64,000 nucleotides of DNA, taken from assembly GCF_004793475.1 (NCBI RefSeq), contig NZ_SRYZ01000006.1, forward strand, positions 59,368 to 123,367, read 5' to 3'. Positions 8,752-18,829 of this stretch are shown here, in pieces (the stretch's first letter is position 1; each line of letters begins with the position of its first letter). Made by a program: the position numbers and the translations under genes. The notes below the pieces were generated by a model. That model had not been told where the DNA came from and searched no databases. It worked only from the letters and a program-made list of their open reading frames with translations. The DNA comes from Bacteroides muris (ex Afrizal et al. 2022) (lineage in GTDB: Bacteria; Bacteroidota; Bacteroidia; Bacteroidales; Bacteroidaceae).

Positions 8752-9426
8752 TTAATTAGCTGCTTCCGCATTCTTAATCATCTGTTCGCTGGCATACATG
8801 TATACTTCCACGCGTCGGTTCTGGTCGGCAGACAGACTTTCGTCGTATTCGTTGTATCCCACGCCTTCCACTTTCTTGAATTGGGCTGGAGATACACCGC
8901 AATCCTGCAAATAGTTCTCTACGGCATAGGCACGATTCTTGGAAACCTTCATGTTAGCTTCGTAAGTACCCACCTTGTCGGTATGGCCGATGATGGCAAT
9001 ATCCGTTGTCGGGTCTTCCTTCAGAATTTGTGCAAGTTCGCGCAGGGAAGCCTTGGCATCGTTGCTCAGTGCTGCAGAGTTGAAGCCGAACAAAATACCT
9101 GCCGCAAAGGATACTTTGACAGCCGGCAAGCCGTTGGCATCCGTTACCTGCTCCACTTGGGCACCTTCAATCTTGGCAGCTTCGGCAGCCTTTTTGTCCA
9201 TTTTGTGTCCGATGGCAACACCGGCACCCGTACCTACTGCCGCGCCTACTGCCGCGCCAATGGCAGCACCCTTGCCTTTACCTATCAGTCCGCCGATAAT
9301 GGCACCTGCCGCTGCGCCGGAGCCACCACCGATTATTCCACCTTTTGCTTTGTTGTTCATGGTGCCACAACTGCCCAGCAGTAATGCACTGCACAGAAAC
9401 AATACTGTAATTTTCATTTTCTTCAT
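8752..9426 (-). CDS. OmpA-family lipoprotein with glycine-zipper segment
   Basis: 224 residues. The lipoprotein signal ends in ALLLGSCGT. Residues about 28-75 are a Gly/Ala-rich zipper (GGIIGGGSGAAAGAIIGGLI and on), which can insert in or lie on a membrane. The C-terminal OmpA domain (about 110-215) has LFGFNSAALSNDAK, GHTDKVGTYEANMKVSKNRA and VGYNEY, which contact peptidoglycan. It is a single gene behind a TAAATTTG -7 box on the minus strand (9468-9475). It probably anchors the outer membrane to the cell wall. The zipper part resembles YMGG/SlyB-type domains. Confidence 0.88.
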   Translation of the reverse strand: MKKMKITVLFLCSALLLGSCGTMNNKAKGGIIGGGSGAAAGAIIGGLIGKGKGAAIGAAVGAAVGTGAGVAIGHKMDKKAAEAAKIEGAQVEQVTDANGLPAVKVSFAAGILFGFNSAALSNDAKASLRELAQILKEDPTTDIAIIGHTDKVGTYEANMKVSKNRAYAVENYLQDCGVSPAQFKKVEGVGYNEYDESLSADQNRRVEVYMYASEQMIKNAEAAN

Positions 9427-9511
9427 AATTCTTTTTCTTTTAAAAGTTGACTTTATCTTTAATACTGCAAATTTATGTATATAATAACCATATTTCTCTT
9501 CCTAAAGTTCG

Positions 9512-10642
9512 TCAGTGCGGTTGTTTTTTTAGAGGAATGCGCATATAGTTACATCCGATGCTTACAATGGCAGGCGGTATCGTCCGTCCCAGCCCGTAGA
9601 ACACACCTTGCATGGTGATTTCCATCATCATGAACATTTGCGAATAGCCGTCAATGCGGAGATAGTCTCCACCCACGCGGTAGGCATCGCTCTCAGGCAC
9701 GAGGATGGAGAACACCTCGTTGCCGAACAAGATGAACAGCAACGAGCAGAGGCTGCCGAATACACCAGTCATCCATAGGGTGGTGCGCCATGCCTGCTTC
9801 ACGCGTGACTTCTGTCCCGCTGCATAGTTCTGGGCGATAAATGTACTCAGCCCTGTAGAGAACCCCTGCGAAGTATTCCAAGTAATTGCCTCGATTTGTC
9901 CTCCGGTGGTGAATGCCATCAGTCCGATGTGTCCTCCCTGCTCCGAGGCGGTGCGCGAGAGGAACATGTTGACGAAGGCAAAGAGCGTGTTCAGTGTAGC
10001 TACGGGCAGGCCGAGTTTGAAGATGCGTCGGGTATATTTCTTTTTCAGCGGAACGATAAAAGAGAGCCCTCCGAACACAGCGCTTTTCCCCCGGAGCTTG
10101 TAGAGGAAGATGCCGAAGACCGTGGCTTCGGACAGCCAGGTGGCAAGTGCGGCCCCTACTGTTCCCCAGCCAAAGCCGAAGATGAACAGAGGGTCGAGGA
10201 GGATATTCATTATCAGTCCCGTCGATACGATGCGCAGATAAGTTACGGCGGCATCCGTGATGTGCAGTTTCAGCTCGAAGATGTTCAGGATGGGGCGGGC
10301 AAAAAAGAAGAGCAGGCCTCCCCAGCAGACGGAGATGAGCAGGGCAATCGTAATGTTGTGCGAAGCAAAACTGCGTGCATCCTCTTCGTTGCGTGCACCG
10401 ATGGACTGGCCCACGCTGACTTCGGCACCCACCTTGTTCAGCAGTGCGATGGAACCGGACATCCACGTCAGTATGCTTACCGCGCCTACTGCTGCCACAG
10501 ACTCGCTGCCCAACCGTCCTACCCATGCCATGTCCGTCAGGCTGTAGGCCATCTGGATGAACGAGGTGGCCATGATGGGCATTGCCAGCGTGAAGAGCTG
10601 ACGGTTGATGGGACCTTGTGTCAGATTCTTTGTTCCTTGCAC
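9512..10642 (-). CDS. MATE-family multidrug exporter, C-terminally shortened
   Basis: 376 residues of a MATE (NorM-like) sodium- or proton-driven exporter. The N-terminus GPINRQLFTLAMPIMATSFIQMAYS-like block and about ten hydrophobic helices are present. Family members are usually about 440-460 residues. This one stops after a motif that normally leads into the last helices (GCNYMRIPL), with a tail of five unrelated residues, KKQPH. Only 85 bases separate the stop from the neighbouring OmpA-like gene, and I see no continuation in another frame. A 3' deletion is therefore likely and function is doubtful. It is downstream of nagA in the same direction. Confidence 0.8.
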   Translation of the reverse strand: MQGTKNLTQGPINRQLFTLAMPIMATSFIQMAYSLTDMAWVGRLGSESVAAVGAVSILTWMSGSIALLNKVGAEVSVGQSIGARNEEDARSFASHNITIALLISVCWGGLLFFFARPILNIFELKLHITDAAVTYLRIVSTGLIMNILLDPLFIFGFGWGTVGAALATWLSEATVFGIFLYKLRGKSAVFGGLSFIVPLKKKYTRRIFKLGLPVATLNTLFAFVNMFLSRTASEQGGHIGLMAFTTGGQIEAITWNTSQGFSTGLSTFIAQNYAAGQKSRVKQAWRTTLWMTGVFGSLCSLLFILFGNEVFSILVPESDAYRVGGDYLRIDGYSQMFMMMEITMQGVFYGLGRTIPPAIVSIGCNYMRIPLKKQPH

Positions 10643-10653
10643 ATTGACGGGGG

Positions 10654-11820
10654 TTAGGTAAACAATGTATTGGCTTCTTCCACCAGTCTGCCTGCTTGCC
10701 AGACAGCGCGTATGTTCAGTTCCTTGTCCAGAATGAGGATGTCGGCATCCTTGTCTTTCTGGAGCGAGCCTTTGCGGTCGAATACGCCCATGATGCGTGC
10801 CGGAGTTTCGGAGGACATGCGCAGAGCATCGCCCAAGGGGATACCTGCTTTCACCATGGTGCGTACAAGTACGTCGCTGGTGGCGATGCTGCCCGCCAGT
10901 GCGGAACGGTCGGCAAGCTTGCAGACACCGTTGTCGATGATGTAGTGCGGGTCGCCGGACTCCTTGCTGCCGGTGGCTGCGCAGGAGAGCGCGTCGGTGA
11001 CGAGGCAGGTATGCTCCACACCTTTCAGCTTGTATGCCAGGCGCAGGATGGTGGAGGGCAGATGGATGCCATCGGCAATCAGTTCGATGGTCATGCCGTC
11101 CGTCAGATAGACACTTTCCACGGTGCCTTCGTACTTGTACTCACGGCGTTTATGGAAGCCCGGCATGGCATTGTAAAAGTGTGCGGCATGAGTGAATCCG
11201 GCTTCGTAGGCTTTTTTGATACCGTCGTACTCGGCCTCGGTGTGCGAGGCGGCTACCAGTATGCCGTGGTCGTGGAGGTAGCGTGCCATCTCCAGTGCTC
11301 CGGGCAGTTCGGGGGATGCGTCCCAACGGCGGATGCAACGGGTGCTTTCGATGAGTTCGCGATATTCCTTTTCTTCAATTTCCTTCACCAGTCCGGAGAA
11401 TTGGCTGCCTGCCATCTTCGGGTTAAGGTAGGGCCCTTCGATGTGCAGGCCGAGTATGGGGCTGCCGGGTTCCTGCATCAGTTGCTCGCAAAGGGCGGCT
11501 GCCTGGTGCAGCTTGTCGAAGGGGGAAGAGGAAAGGGTGGGGAAGATACTCGTGGCTCCATACTTCAGATGAGTGTGGACAGCGGTGCGGAAGGCTTCCG
11601 GGGTACATTCCGTAAAGTCGTATCCGCCACCTCCGTGAGCGTGCATACAGACGAAGCCGGGGACAATGTACATGCCTTTGGCATCTATCATCCGGGCACC
11701 GATGAGTGCGAGGTCACAGTTGGTCACTTCGAGAATCTTTCCATCGCGTATTAGGACAGAACCTTCGTTCAGCCAGCCTTGCGGGGTGAATATACGTCCG
11801 TTTATTATTTGGGTCAGCAT
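10654..11820 (-). CDS. nagA: N-acetylglucosamine-6-phosphate deacetylase
   Basis: 388-residue amidohydrolase converting GlcNAc-6-P to glucosamine-6-P and acetate in amino-sugar recycling. The metal HxH motif appears as HAHGGGGYDFTE near residue 60, followed by GLHIEGPYLNP, the His pair in ASHTEAEY and HAAHFYNAM, and the catalytic Asp in LVTDALS. The C-terminal composite beta domain ends with DADILILDKELN. The length is normal. It is encoded 11 bases before the truncated MATE gene and downstream of the polyamine transporter. The link to those genes is only positional. Confidence 0.95.
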   Translation of the reverse strand: MLTQIINGRIFTPQGWLNEGSVLIRDGKILEVTNCDLALIGARMIDAKGMYIVPGFVCMHAHGGGGYDFTECTPEAFRTAVHTHLKYGATSIFPTLSSSPFDKLHQAAALCEQLMQEPGSPILGLHIEGPYLNPKMAGSQFSGLVKEIEEKEYRELIESTRCIRRWDASPELPGALEMARYLHDHGILVAASHTEAEYDGIKKAYEAGFTHAAHFYNAMPGFHKRREYKYEGTVESVYLTDGMTIELIADGIHLPSTILRLAYKLKGVEHTCLVTDALSCAATGSKESGDPHYIIDNGVCKLADRSALAGSIATSDVLVRTMVKAGIPLGDALRMSSETPARIMGVFDRKGSLQKDKDADILILDKELNIRAVWQAGRLVEEANTLFT

Positions 11821-11876
11821 TGCATTTATTTGATTATGAGTTATGAATATAATTTTGATATTAGTCTATTTTTTAA

Positions 11877-13208
11877 TCATCGCCTTCTCCGTCTTCGGTG
11901 GTGGCGACGTTTCTGCTTGTACTTGCGTATCTTGGTATATACCAGCCAGATGAAGAGCATGCCGAAGACGGCGAAGATGAGCAGTACGATGCCCGTATTG
12001 AGGTTGTCGCCTTTCACACGGCTCCACATTTCGAGTACCAGTTCCGTGCGGTCGCCGAAGTCGCGTATCATGGCACAGCGCTCCACGACGCGGCGGTCGG
12101 GATATTGCACCGGGTCTATCTGCAAGTTGTTGGCTCCGGGCAGGGAACCAAAGAAATAGCTCAGGTCGGAATGCACGTTAAGCGTGGTGTCGGTTTTAGC
12201 CTCCATGATTTCCGGTGTGGCGACGGCGCTGACGTAACCGATGGCATCCATGTTGCGCAGTGCCACGGAAGGCTGGCAGAGGTAGTTGATGAAATAGCTT
12301 GCCGCCTTCACGTTGCGGGCGTAGCGGGGGATTACCCAGCCGTCGTACCAGATGTTGCTACCTTCGCGGGGAACGGTATAGTCCAGTTCCACGCCTACGG
12401 CATCGGCTTCCTCGATGGCCCAGACGGCATCACCGCTCCAGGTGAAGTTAAGCCACGCCTTGTTCTTGGTCATCATTTCCTTGCCGAAGTCGGCTTCCCA
12501 ACCGGCAATGTTGGGCTTCATCTCCTTGAGGTATTCCTCGGCGAGGGCGATGGTCTGTGGAGAATTGTCGTTCATCAGTTGCTCTATGGTGACGGTGCTG
12601 TCGGCAAGTTCTCCGGTGTGGGCGTAGATGATGGCGGTGCCATAAGCATCGCGGTAGCTGTCCTTCATCAGTATCTTGCTGCGGTTTTTGGGGTTCCAGA
12701 GGATGGCCCACGTACTTGCCTCTTCGGCCGTGACGAACTTCTTGTTGAAGAGGATTCCGGCCGTGCCCCACATGTAGGGAACGGCATAGTCCTGAGTCCG
12801 GCGTTCCGGCTGCGAGGTCTTGTTCAGCTCTTGCCGTATGTAGGGTGACACATTGGGGATGTAGTCTGGCGTGCTGCTGAAATTGCGGTCGATGGGCAGC
12901 AGGAGGTTTTTCTTCAGCATGCGTTCGATGATATACTCCGAGGGGCATACAACGTCGAAATCTTCGTGCCCGCGTTCAATCTTGGTGAGCATGATTTCGT
13001 TGATGTCGAACACTTGGTAGATGAGGCGGATTTCTTCACCCGTCTGCTGCTTGTACCATTCGGGGAATTCGGCGAGGACATCTTCGTCAATGTAGTCGGC
13101 CCAGTTGTATATTTTCAGTACACGGTTGCGCTCTTCTGTGGAACTTCCGCAGGAGACGAGGGAGGCTATGCTGCACAGCAGAATCAGTATGTCTATTGTC
13201 CTTTTCAT
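11877..13208 (-). CDS. potD: Spermidine/putrescine-binding protein with extra C-terminal membrane helix
   Basis: 443 residues. A lipoprotein signal (MKRTIDILILLCSIASLVSCG) is followed by a PotD/PotF-type binding domain with LKIYNWADYIDEDVLAEF, WGTAGILFNKKFV, YDGWVIPRYARN and AASYFINYLCQPSVA. Ordinary PotD ends at about 350 residues. Here a hydrophobic helix (IVLLIFAVFGMLFIWLVYT, about residues 402-420) and a very basic tail ending in HHRRRRRR follow. The protein may therefore be anchored twice: by lipid at its N-terminus and by the helix at its C-terminus, with the tail in the cytosol. It is the last gene of potABCD, 41 bases after potC. Confidence 0.92.
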   Translation of the reverse strand: MKRTIDILILLCSIASLVSCGSSTEERNRVLKIYNWADYIDEDVLAEFPEWYKQQTGEEIRLIYQVFDINEIMLTKIERGHEDFDVVCPSEYIIERMLKKNLLLPIDRNFSSTPDYIPNVSPYIRQELNKTSQPERRTQDYAVPYMWGTAGILFNKKFVTAEEASTWAILWNPKNRSKILMKDSYRDAYGTAIIYAHTGELADSTVTIEQLMNDNSPQTIALAEEYLKEMKPNIAGWEADFGKEMMTKNKAWLNFTWSGDAVWAIEEADAVGVELDYTVPREGSNIWYDGWVIPRYARNVKAASYFINYLCQPSVALRNMDAIGYVSAVATPEIMEAKTDTTLNVHSDLSYFFGSLPGANNLQIDPVQYPDRRVVERCAMIRDFGDRTELVLEMWSRVKGDNLNTGIVLLIFAVFGMLFIWLVYTKIRKYKQKRRHHRRRRRR

Positions 13209-13249
13209 TGTCTTGTTTTGAAACTCCGGGTGTCTTTTTCGTTATGTCA

Positions 13250-14041
13250 TCAAGTGTTCTTCGTCCGTTCAGCACGTTTGTTGATTACTATCAGCAGCAC
13301 CAGCACTGTCACGAAGATGATGGTGGATAAGGGGCGCAGCTCCGGTGTCAGTCCGCCTTTGCGCGCATCGGCGTAGATGTAGGTAGAGAGCGTCTCCAAC
13401 CCTTGGTTGCCGATGGTGAAAATCGTCACGGCAAAGTCATCGATGGAGAGCGTGAAGGCGAGGATGAAGCCGCTTATCATGCCTGGAAATATCTCCGGAA
13501 GAATCACTTTGCGCAATGCCTGGAACGGTGTGGCGCCCAAGTCGAGTGCTGCTTCGTAGACATTCTGGTTCATCTTCTTGAGCCGGGGCATCACGCTGAG
13601 CACCACGTAGGGCGTGCAGAAGGTGATGTGTGCCAGCACCACCGTGGTGAATCCCTGCGATATACCGAAGCTGACGAATAGCAGGAACAGTGACACACCG
13701 GTGATAATGTCTGCATTCATCATTGGGATGGCATTGGCGAAGTTCATCACCTGCCGTGTGCGCGAGCGCAAGTTGAAGATGCCGATGGCGGCAATACTGC
13801 CCAGCGCCGTGCTGGCGGTGGCGGCTAGGAGCGCAATGGCGAACGTGTTCCAGATGGCGTTCATCAGCGAGTGGTGCATTCCACCCATGAACAGTGAGCT
13901 GTACAGCTTGGTGGAGAACCCCGTCCAGTTGCCCAGCACCTTGGCCTCGGTGAAGGAGAATGCCATAATTATCAGGATAGGCGAGTAGAGCAGCGCCAGC
14001 AGCAGCCACAAATAACCGCGTGTCAGAATTCGTGTCATCAT
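13250..14041 (-). CDS. potC: Spermidine/putrescine ABC transporter permease
   Basis: 263-residue BPD_transp_1 permease with six hydrophobic helices. The EAA loop is YEAALDLGATPFQALRKVILPEIFPG, read at about residues 165-190, and it contacts the PotA ATPase. It overlaps potB by four bases (ATGA), which indicates translational coupling. It forms the heterodimeric channel with PotB for uptake of spermidine or putrescine delivered by the PotD-like protein encoded downstream. Confidence 0.95.
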   Translation of the reverse strand: MMTRILTRGYLWLLLALLYSPILIIMAFSFTEAKVLGNWTGFSTKLYSSLFMGGMHHSLMNAIWNTFAIALLAATASTALGSIAAIGIFNLRSRTRQVMNFANAIPMMNADIITGVSLFLLFVSFGISQGFTTVVLAHITFCTPYVVLSVMPRLKKMNQNVYEAALDLGATPFQALRKVILPEIFPGMISGFILAFTLSIDDFAVTIFTIGNQGLETLSTYIYADARKGGLTPELRPLSTIIFVTVLVLLIVINKRAERTKNT

Positions 14042-14865
14042 ATCACACCTCCGCTTTCATTCGATGCCCCGTCTTCCTCGTTGGTGAAGAGGATGGTGAT
14101 GCCTATCAGCAGTAGCATGATGAGCGAGAGGGCGGCACCGTAGTTCCACATTCCGTTGTAAATATTCTCTTGTACCGTGGTGCCGAAAAGCTTGATGTTG
14201 TTCATCGTCAGCAGCTCGGCGATGGCGAAGGTGGAGACAGTGGGCATGAACACCATCACCACGCCGCTCATGATGCCCGGCATGGAAAGGGGCAGTATCA
14301 CCTTGCCGAATACGCGCGTGGGGGAAGCCCCCAGGTCTTGCGCCGCCTCAATCAGGTTGTGGTCCATCTTCTGAAGTGTGTTGTAAATGGGGTATATCAT
14401 GAATGGCAGGAAGTTGTAGACCATGCCGAACACCAGTGCTCCTTCGCCCAGCGGTAGGTTCAGGAAGTCGAACAACGCTACTGTGGCGAGCGTTCGTATC
14501 AAGATATTCACCCACATGGGTAGGATGAACAGCACCACCATGGTACGCGAGGTGTTGAATTGCTTCTGGCTCAGTATATACGCTGCCGGATAGCCCAGCA
14601 CGAGGCAGACCAGCGTTGTGATGACGGCTATTCCGATGGAGTAGACAAAGGTGTTCATCGCCTCGGGATGTATCATGAACTTGCGGAAGTTGGCAAGCGT
14701 AAACGCTCCCCCTTCGTCCGTAAAGGCGTAGAGCACGATGAGCAGTAGCGGCACTATGACAAATACAAGCAGAAACAGCGCGTAGGGTACCGTCCAGTTG
14801 CGCCGGCGCATGAAGAAATGGGATAACTTATTGAGCACTTCCTTCCTTATTAATAGATTGAACAA
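14038..14865 (-). CDS. potB: Spermidine/putrescine ABC transporter permease
   Basis: 275-residue permease partner of PotC with six helices. The EAA loop is [26 protein letters not shown], near residues 183-207. The ATG at 14865 overlaps the end of potA by 38 bases. A second in-frame ATG at 14811 ([12 protein letters not shown]) leaves a shorter protein that begins just before the first helix and is the more usual family start, so the true N-terminus is uncertain. Gene order potA-B-C-D matches the classic transporter. Confidence 0.95.
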   Translation of the reverse strand: MFNLLIRKEVLNKLSHFFMRRRNWTVPYALFLLVFVIVPLLLIVLYAFTDEGGAFTLANFRKFMIHPEAMNTFVYSIGIAVITTLVCLVLGYPAAYILSQKQFNTSRTMVVLFILPMWVNILIRTLATVALFDFLNLPLGEGALVFGMVYNFLPFMIYPIYNTLQKMDHNLIEAAQDLGASPTRVFGKVILPLSMPGIMSGVVMVFMPTVSTFAIAELLTMNNIKLFGTTVQENIYNGMWNYGAALSLIMLLLIGITILFTNEEDGASNESGGVI

Positions 14866-16234
14866 TCCGTATATTTTCGGGCGCTATGGTGATACCCACG
14901 CGGTCACTGTCGTCCCATACGTCGTTGGTATCAACAAATATATCTTCGTCCCAGTCCGTAAACACGGTCAGGTGGTAATGGTTCCCTTTGTAGAGGATGA
15001 ATTTCACTTCACCCGTCAGCCGACCGTCCTCTTCGTTGTCTTCGAGGATGACGTGCCGGAAGTCCACTTCCACCTGCACGGTGCTGCCCGGTTCGATTTC
15101 CTGCACGGGAAGGCACTCGAAGTTGCAGCCTAGGAACTCTACGTGCGTTTCGTCCACCAGCTTTCCCTCGAAAGTGTTGCAGGTGCGTTCCTTCTTCATC
15201 ACGTGGATGTCGAAGGGCTTTACCAGTAGACCCACTTCGTGTCCTGCCTCAAAGGCGTGGTAGTCCTGTACCATCAGTTCGTAGCCCTCGCGCGTCTGCA
15301 CCAGCATCTCGTAGTGTACGCCTTTGAAGATGCAGCTTGTCACGGTGCCCGTCAATTGTGCGGCATCAGACACGTCGAAGATGTATATGTCTTCGGGGCG
15401 GATCACCACGTCCACTTGCGTCTGGCAGCCGAAACCTTCGTCCACGCACTCGAACTCGTGTCCGCAGAAGGTGACGGCTTTATCTTTTATCATTACTCCA
15501 TTCAAGATGTTGCTCTCGCCGATGAAGTCGGCTACAAAGGAATTGATGGGCTCGTTGTAGATGTCCGTCGGCACACCTATCTGCTGGATGCGACCTTCGC
15601 TCATCACGACGATAGTGTCGCTCAGGGTCAGTGCTTCTTCTTGGTCGTGGGTCACGTACACGAAGGTGATGCCCAGTTTCTGGTGCATTTCCTTCAGCTC
15701 CATCTGCATGTCTTTGCGCATCTTGAGGTCTAGGGCGGCAAGTGGTTCGTCCAGCAGCAACACTTCAGGTTCGTTGACGATGGCGCGGGCGATGGCTACA
15801 CGCTGTTGCTGCCCACCGGAGAGGGAATCCACGTCGCGGTCTTCATAGTCCGTCATGCCTACCATGCGCAGGGCTTGCTTCACCTTCTTCTCGATGGTGG
15901 CACCGGACAGCTTCTTCAGCTTCAGCCCGAAGGCAATGTTATTGAATACGTTGAGGTGGGGGAAGAGGGCGTACTTCTGGAACACGGTGTTCACCGGACG
16001 CTTATGCGGCGGTGTCTGTGTGATGTCCTTTCCGGCAATGGTTATTACTCCTTCCGAGGCTGTCTGAAAGCCTGCGATGAGGCGCAACAGTGTTGTTTTT
16101 CCGCAGCCGGACGGTCCCAGTATTGTTACAAACTCGCCCTTACGGACAGACAAATTCACATCATTCAGCACGGCCTTGTCTCCGAAGAATTTCGATACGT
16201 GCTCCACACCGATGATGCAATCGGACTTTTGCAT
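14828..16234 (-). CDS. potA: Spermidine/putrescine ABC transporter ATPase
   Basis: 468 residues, longer than E. coli PotA (378). Walker [10 protein letters not shown], signature [15 protein letters not shown] and Walker [13 protein letters not shown] are complete. The usual TOBE region follows from about residue 250. The extra length is a second TOBE-like segment (about 370-455, containing [22 protein letters not shown]) that looks like a duplication and is acidic. Such extended PotA proteins are familiar in Bacteroides. It is the first gene of the operon. A TAACTTTG box at 16297-16304 (minus strand) can serve as the -7 promoter element. Confidence 0.95.
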   Translation of the reverse strand: MQKSDCIIGVEHVSKFFGDKAVLNDVNLSVRKGEFVTILGPSGCGKTTLLRLIAGFQTASEGVITIAGKDITQTPPHKRPVNTVFQKYALFPHLNVFNNIAFGLKLKKLSGATIEKKVKQALRMVGMTDYEDRDVDSLSGGQQQRVAIARAIVNEPEVLLLDEPLAALDLKMRKDMQMELKEMHQKLGITFVYVTHDQEEALTLSDTIVVMSEGRIQQIGVPTDIYNEPINSFVADFIGESNILNGVMIKDKAVTFCGHEFECVDEGFGCQTQVDVVIRPEDIYIFDVSDAAQLTGTVTSCIFKGVHYEMLVQTREGYELMVQDYHAFEAGHEVGLLVKPFDIHVMKKERTCNTFEGKLVDETHVEFLGCNFECLPVQEIEPGSTVQVEVDFRHVILEDNEEDGRLTGEVKFILYKGNHYHLTVFTDWDEDIFVDTNDVWDDSDRVGITIAPENIRIVQSINKEGSAQ

Positions 16235-16512
16235 AAGCGTCTTTTACTTTATCCAAACGAATTAAACAAATCTCAGGCTTTCAAAAAAAGCGGATGCAAA
16301 GTTACATAATTTATTGGGAATTTTTGCTTTACTCTAAAATTCATTTGAAGTTAAAATAATAAGTGGTATTTTTACTGGCAGCATTGATATGGCCGAAGTG
16401 GTATGTTTCAGTTCCTCTCCGGCACAAGAAGAAAGAGGCTGATTCCGCCAACGGGTTATGAAAGGTATAAGGATATGATAAAATGATACTATCTCATCTA
16501 CAAAAAAATGCC

Positions 16513-16520
16513 TATATTTG
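16513..16520 (+). promoter_or_regulatory. -7 promoter element of the alpha-galactosidase gene
   Basis: TATATTTG on the plus strand, 39 bases before the ATG at 16560. I see no good -33 TTTG at the right distance, so activation by a regulator is possible. The rest of the 16235-16559 gap holds the divergent potA promoter and no gene. Confidence 0.55.
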
Positions 16521-16559
16521 CCCACAATTAAATGATTATAGAATCTAAACAAGAAAAGC

Positions 16560-18764
16560 ATGAATTTCAAGAAACGAACAAATTCTCTTTTGGGAGCGTT
16601 ACTGCTGGTGAGCAGTTTGTGGGCTCAAAACGTGTGTGTGTCTACTCCAAAAACCTCTTTGGTGCTTTCGGCTCCTGAAGGGGGGACATTGAGACACTTG
16701 TATTATGGTAACAGGCTTTCTGAAGCCGACTTGCAGAATATTGCCACGACAGAAGCGGGTGACACGGCCTATCCCGAATATGGATTGAATGCTCCTGTAG
16801 AGACTGCCCTCGCCGTGAAGCACGCCGACGGCAACATGACCCTCCAGCTTGAGGTGCTGAACGTGACTACCGAGAAGGAAGGGGATGCCGTGACGACCGT
16901 CGTGGCGCTGAAGGACAAGGTGTATCCTTTCTTCGTCAACGTCTGCTACCGTGCCTGGCAGGATGCCGATGTGATAGAATCCTGGACTGAAATCTCCCAT
17001 CAGGAGAAGAAGCCGGTAGTGCTCAATCAGTTTGCCTCCGGTTATCTGCCCATCCGTCGCGGTGATGTGTGGCTGTCCCATCTTTCCGGCTCCTGGGCCA
17101 ATGAGGGCTTTTTGACACAGGAACCTCTTACTCCGGGCATGAAGGTTGTCAAGAACAAGGATGGTGTGCGCAATTCTCATACCGACCATGCTGAAGTGAT
17201 GTTCTCCCTCGACGGTCGTCCGCAGGAGAATACGGGCAACGTGATTGGCGCAGCTCTTTGTTACAGCGGCAACTACAAGCTCCGCATTGAGACGCATGAT
17301 GATGAATACCACCATTTCTTTGCCGGAATCAACGAAGAGAACTCTGCTTATTCCTTGAAGAAGGACGAGCTTTTTCGCACTCCCGAACTTGCCTTGACCT
17401 ATAGCAATGAGGGACTGAGCGGCAGCAGCCGTAACTTCCACCACTGGGCACGCCTGCACAAGTTGGCGCATGGTACCACTCCCCGCAAGATTCTCTTGAA
17501 CAGTTGGGAAGGCGTGTATTTCGACATCAACCAGCAAGGTATGGACCAGATGATGGCAGACATCTCTTCTATGGGCGGCGAGTTGTTCGTGATGGATGAC
17601 GGCTGGTTTGGCGATAAGTATCCCCGTAAGAACGACAGTTCGTCGCTTGGTGACTGGGTGGTAGACCGGAGCAAGCTTCCGAACGGCGTCGAAGGTCTGC
17701 TAAGTGATGCCAAGAAGCATGGCATAAAGTTCGGTATCTGGATTGAGCCGGAAATGGCGAATACCACCAGCGAACTTTACGAACAGCATCCCGACTGGGT
17801 GCTCAAGGCCTCTGAGCGTGACCTCGTGTTGGGACGTGGCGGTACGCAGGTGGTGCTAGATCTCGCCAATCCTGCCGTGCAGGACTTCGTATTCGGTGTG
17901 GTTGACAATCTGATGACTTCTTATCCTGATATAGACTATATCAAATGGGATGCCAATATGGCTGTCATGAACCACGGCTCCCAATATCTGGCCAAAGACA
18001 ATCAGAGCCACATGTATATAGAGTATCATCGCGGCTTTGAGAAGGTGTGCCAGCGTATCCGTGCCAAATATCCCGATCTTACCATCCAGGCGTGTGCCAG
18101 TGGTGGTGGACGTGCCAACTACGGAGTGCTGCCTTACTTTGATGAGTTCTGGGTGAGTGACAATACCGATGCCCTCCAGCGTGTTTATATGCAGTGGGGA
18201 ACTTCCTATTTCTTCCCTGCCATCGCCATGGCATCGCACATCAGTGCTGCCCCCAACCATCAGACATTCCGCACCATCCCTCTGAAATACCGCATCGACG
18301 TGGCCATGAGCGGTCGTCTGGGTATGGAAATCCAGCCCAAGAACATGACGGAAGAGGAAAAGGCGCTTTGCAAAAATGCCATTGCCGAGTACAAGACCAT
18401 TCGTCCTGTGGTGCAATTGGGAGACATCTACCGCCTGCTCTCTCCTTATGACAAGCAAGGTGTGGCTTCTCTGATGTACGTGGCTCCGGAGAAGGACAAG
18501 GCAGTCTTCTACTGGTGGAAGACGGAACATTTCTGTAACCAGCACCTGCCGCGTGTGAAGATGGCCGGTCTCTGTGCTGACAAGCAATACCGGGTACATG
18601 AGCTGAACCGTATAGATAATGTTCCCTTGAACTACGAAGGAAAGAGTTTCAGTGGTGCCTACCTCATGGCAAACGGGCTGGAGATTCCCTACAACCATAA
18701 GGTGGACTATCACAAGCAGAACGGCTATTCGAGCCGTGTGCTTTATCTGGAAGAGGTGAAGTGA
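16560..18764 (+). CDS. GH36 alpha-galactosidase, exported
   Basis: 734 residues with a signal peptide (residues 1-22, ending SSLWAQ). The family has an N-terminal beta-sandwich, a TIM barrel from about residue 320 and a C-terminal beta domain. Visible active-site blocks are MDDGWFGDKY (about 345), the nucleophile Asp in YIKWDANM (about 464) and the acid/base Asp in WVSDNTDALQR (about 533). ACASGGGRANYG is also typical. It should remove terminal alpha-galactose from raffinose-type or mucin/plant glycans in the periplasm. It stands alone with no SusC/D pair nearby, so its substrate context is not shown. Confidence 0.93.
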   Translation: MNFKKRTNSLLGALLLVSSLWAQNVCVSTPKTSLVLSAPEGGTLRHLYYGNRLSEADLQNIATTEAGDTAYPEYGLNAPVETALAVKHADGNMTLQLEVLNVTTEKEGDAVTTVVALKDKVYPFFVNVCYRAWQDADVIESWTEISHQEKKPVVLNQFASGYLPIRRGDVWLSHLSGSWANEGFLTQEPLTPGMKVVKNKDGVRNSHTDHAEVMFSLDGRPQENTGNVIGAALCYSGNYKLRIETHDDEYHHFFAGINEENSAYSLKKDELFRTPELALTYSNEGLSGSSRNFHHWARLHKLAHGTTPRKILLNSWEGVYFDINQQGMDQMMADISSMGGELFVMDDGWFGDKYPRKNDSSSLGDWVVDRSKLPNGVEGLLSDAKKHGIKFGIWIEPEMANTTSELYEQHPDWVLKASERDLVLGRGGTQVVLDLANPAVQDFVFGVVDNLMTSYPDIDYIKWDANMAVMNHGSQYLAKDNQSHMYIEYHRGFEKVCQRIRAKYPDLTIQACASGGGRANYGVLPYFDEFWVSDNTDALQRVYMQWGTSYFFPAIAMASHISAAPNHQTFRTIPLKYRIDVAMSGRLGMEIQPKNMTEEEKALCKNAIAEYKTIRPVVQLGDIYRLLSPYDKQGVASLMYVAPEKDKAVFYWWKTEHFCNQHLPRVKMAGLCADKQYRVHELNRIDNVPLNYEGKSFSGAYLMANGLEIPYNHKVDYHKQNGYSSRVLYLEEVK

Positions 18765-18829
18765 CATTAGCAAAGGTGAGGTTGGGCCGTGCAGAGGTGA
18801 ACTTGAGCGGCGTAAAGGTGAGGTTTATG

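Noticed and set aside
16334..16570. 78-codon minus-strand frame between potA and the alpha-galactosidase gene
   Set aside because: It covers the promoter of the galactosidase gene and overlaps its start; no similarity or ribosome site seen.
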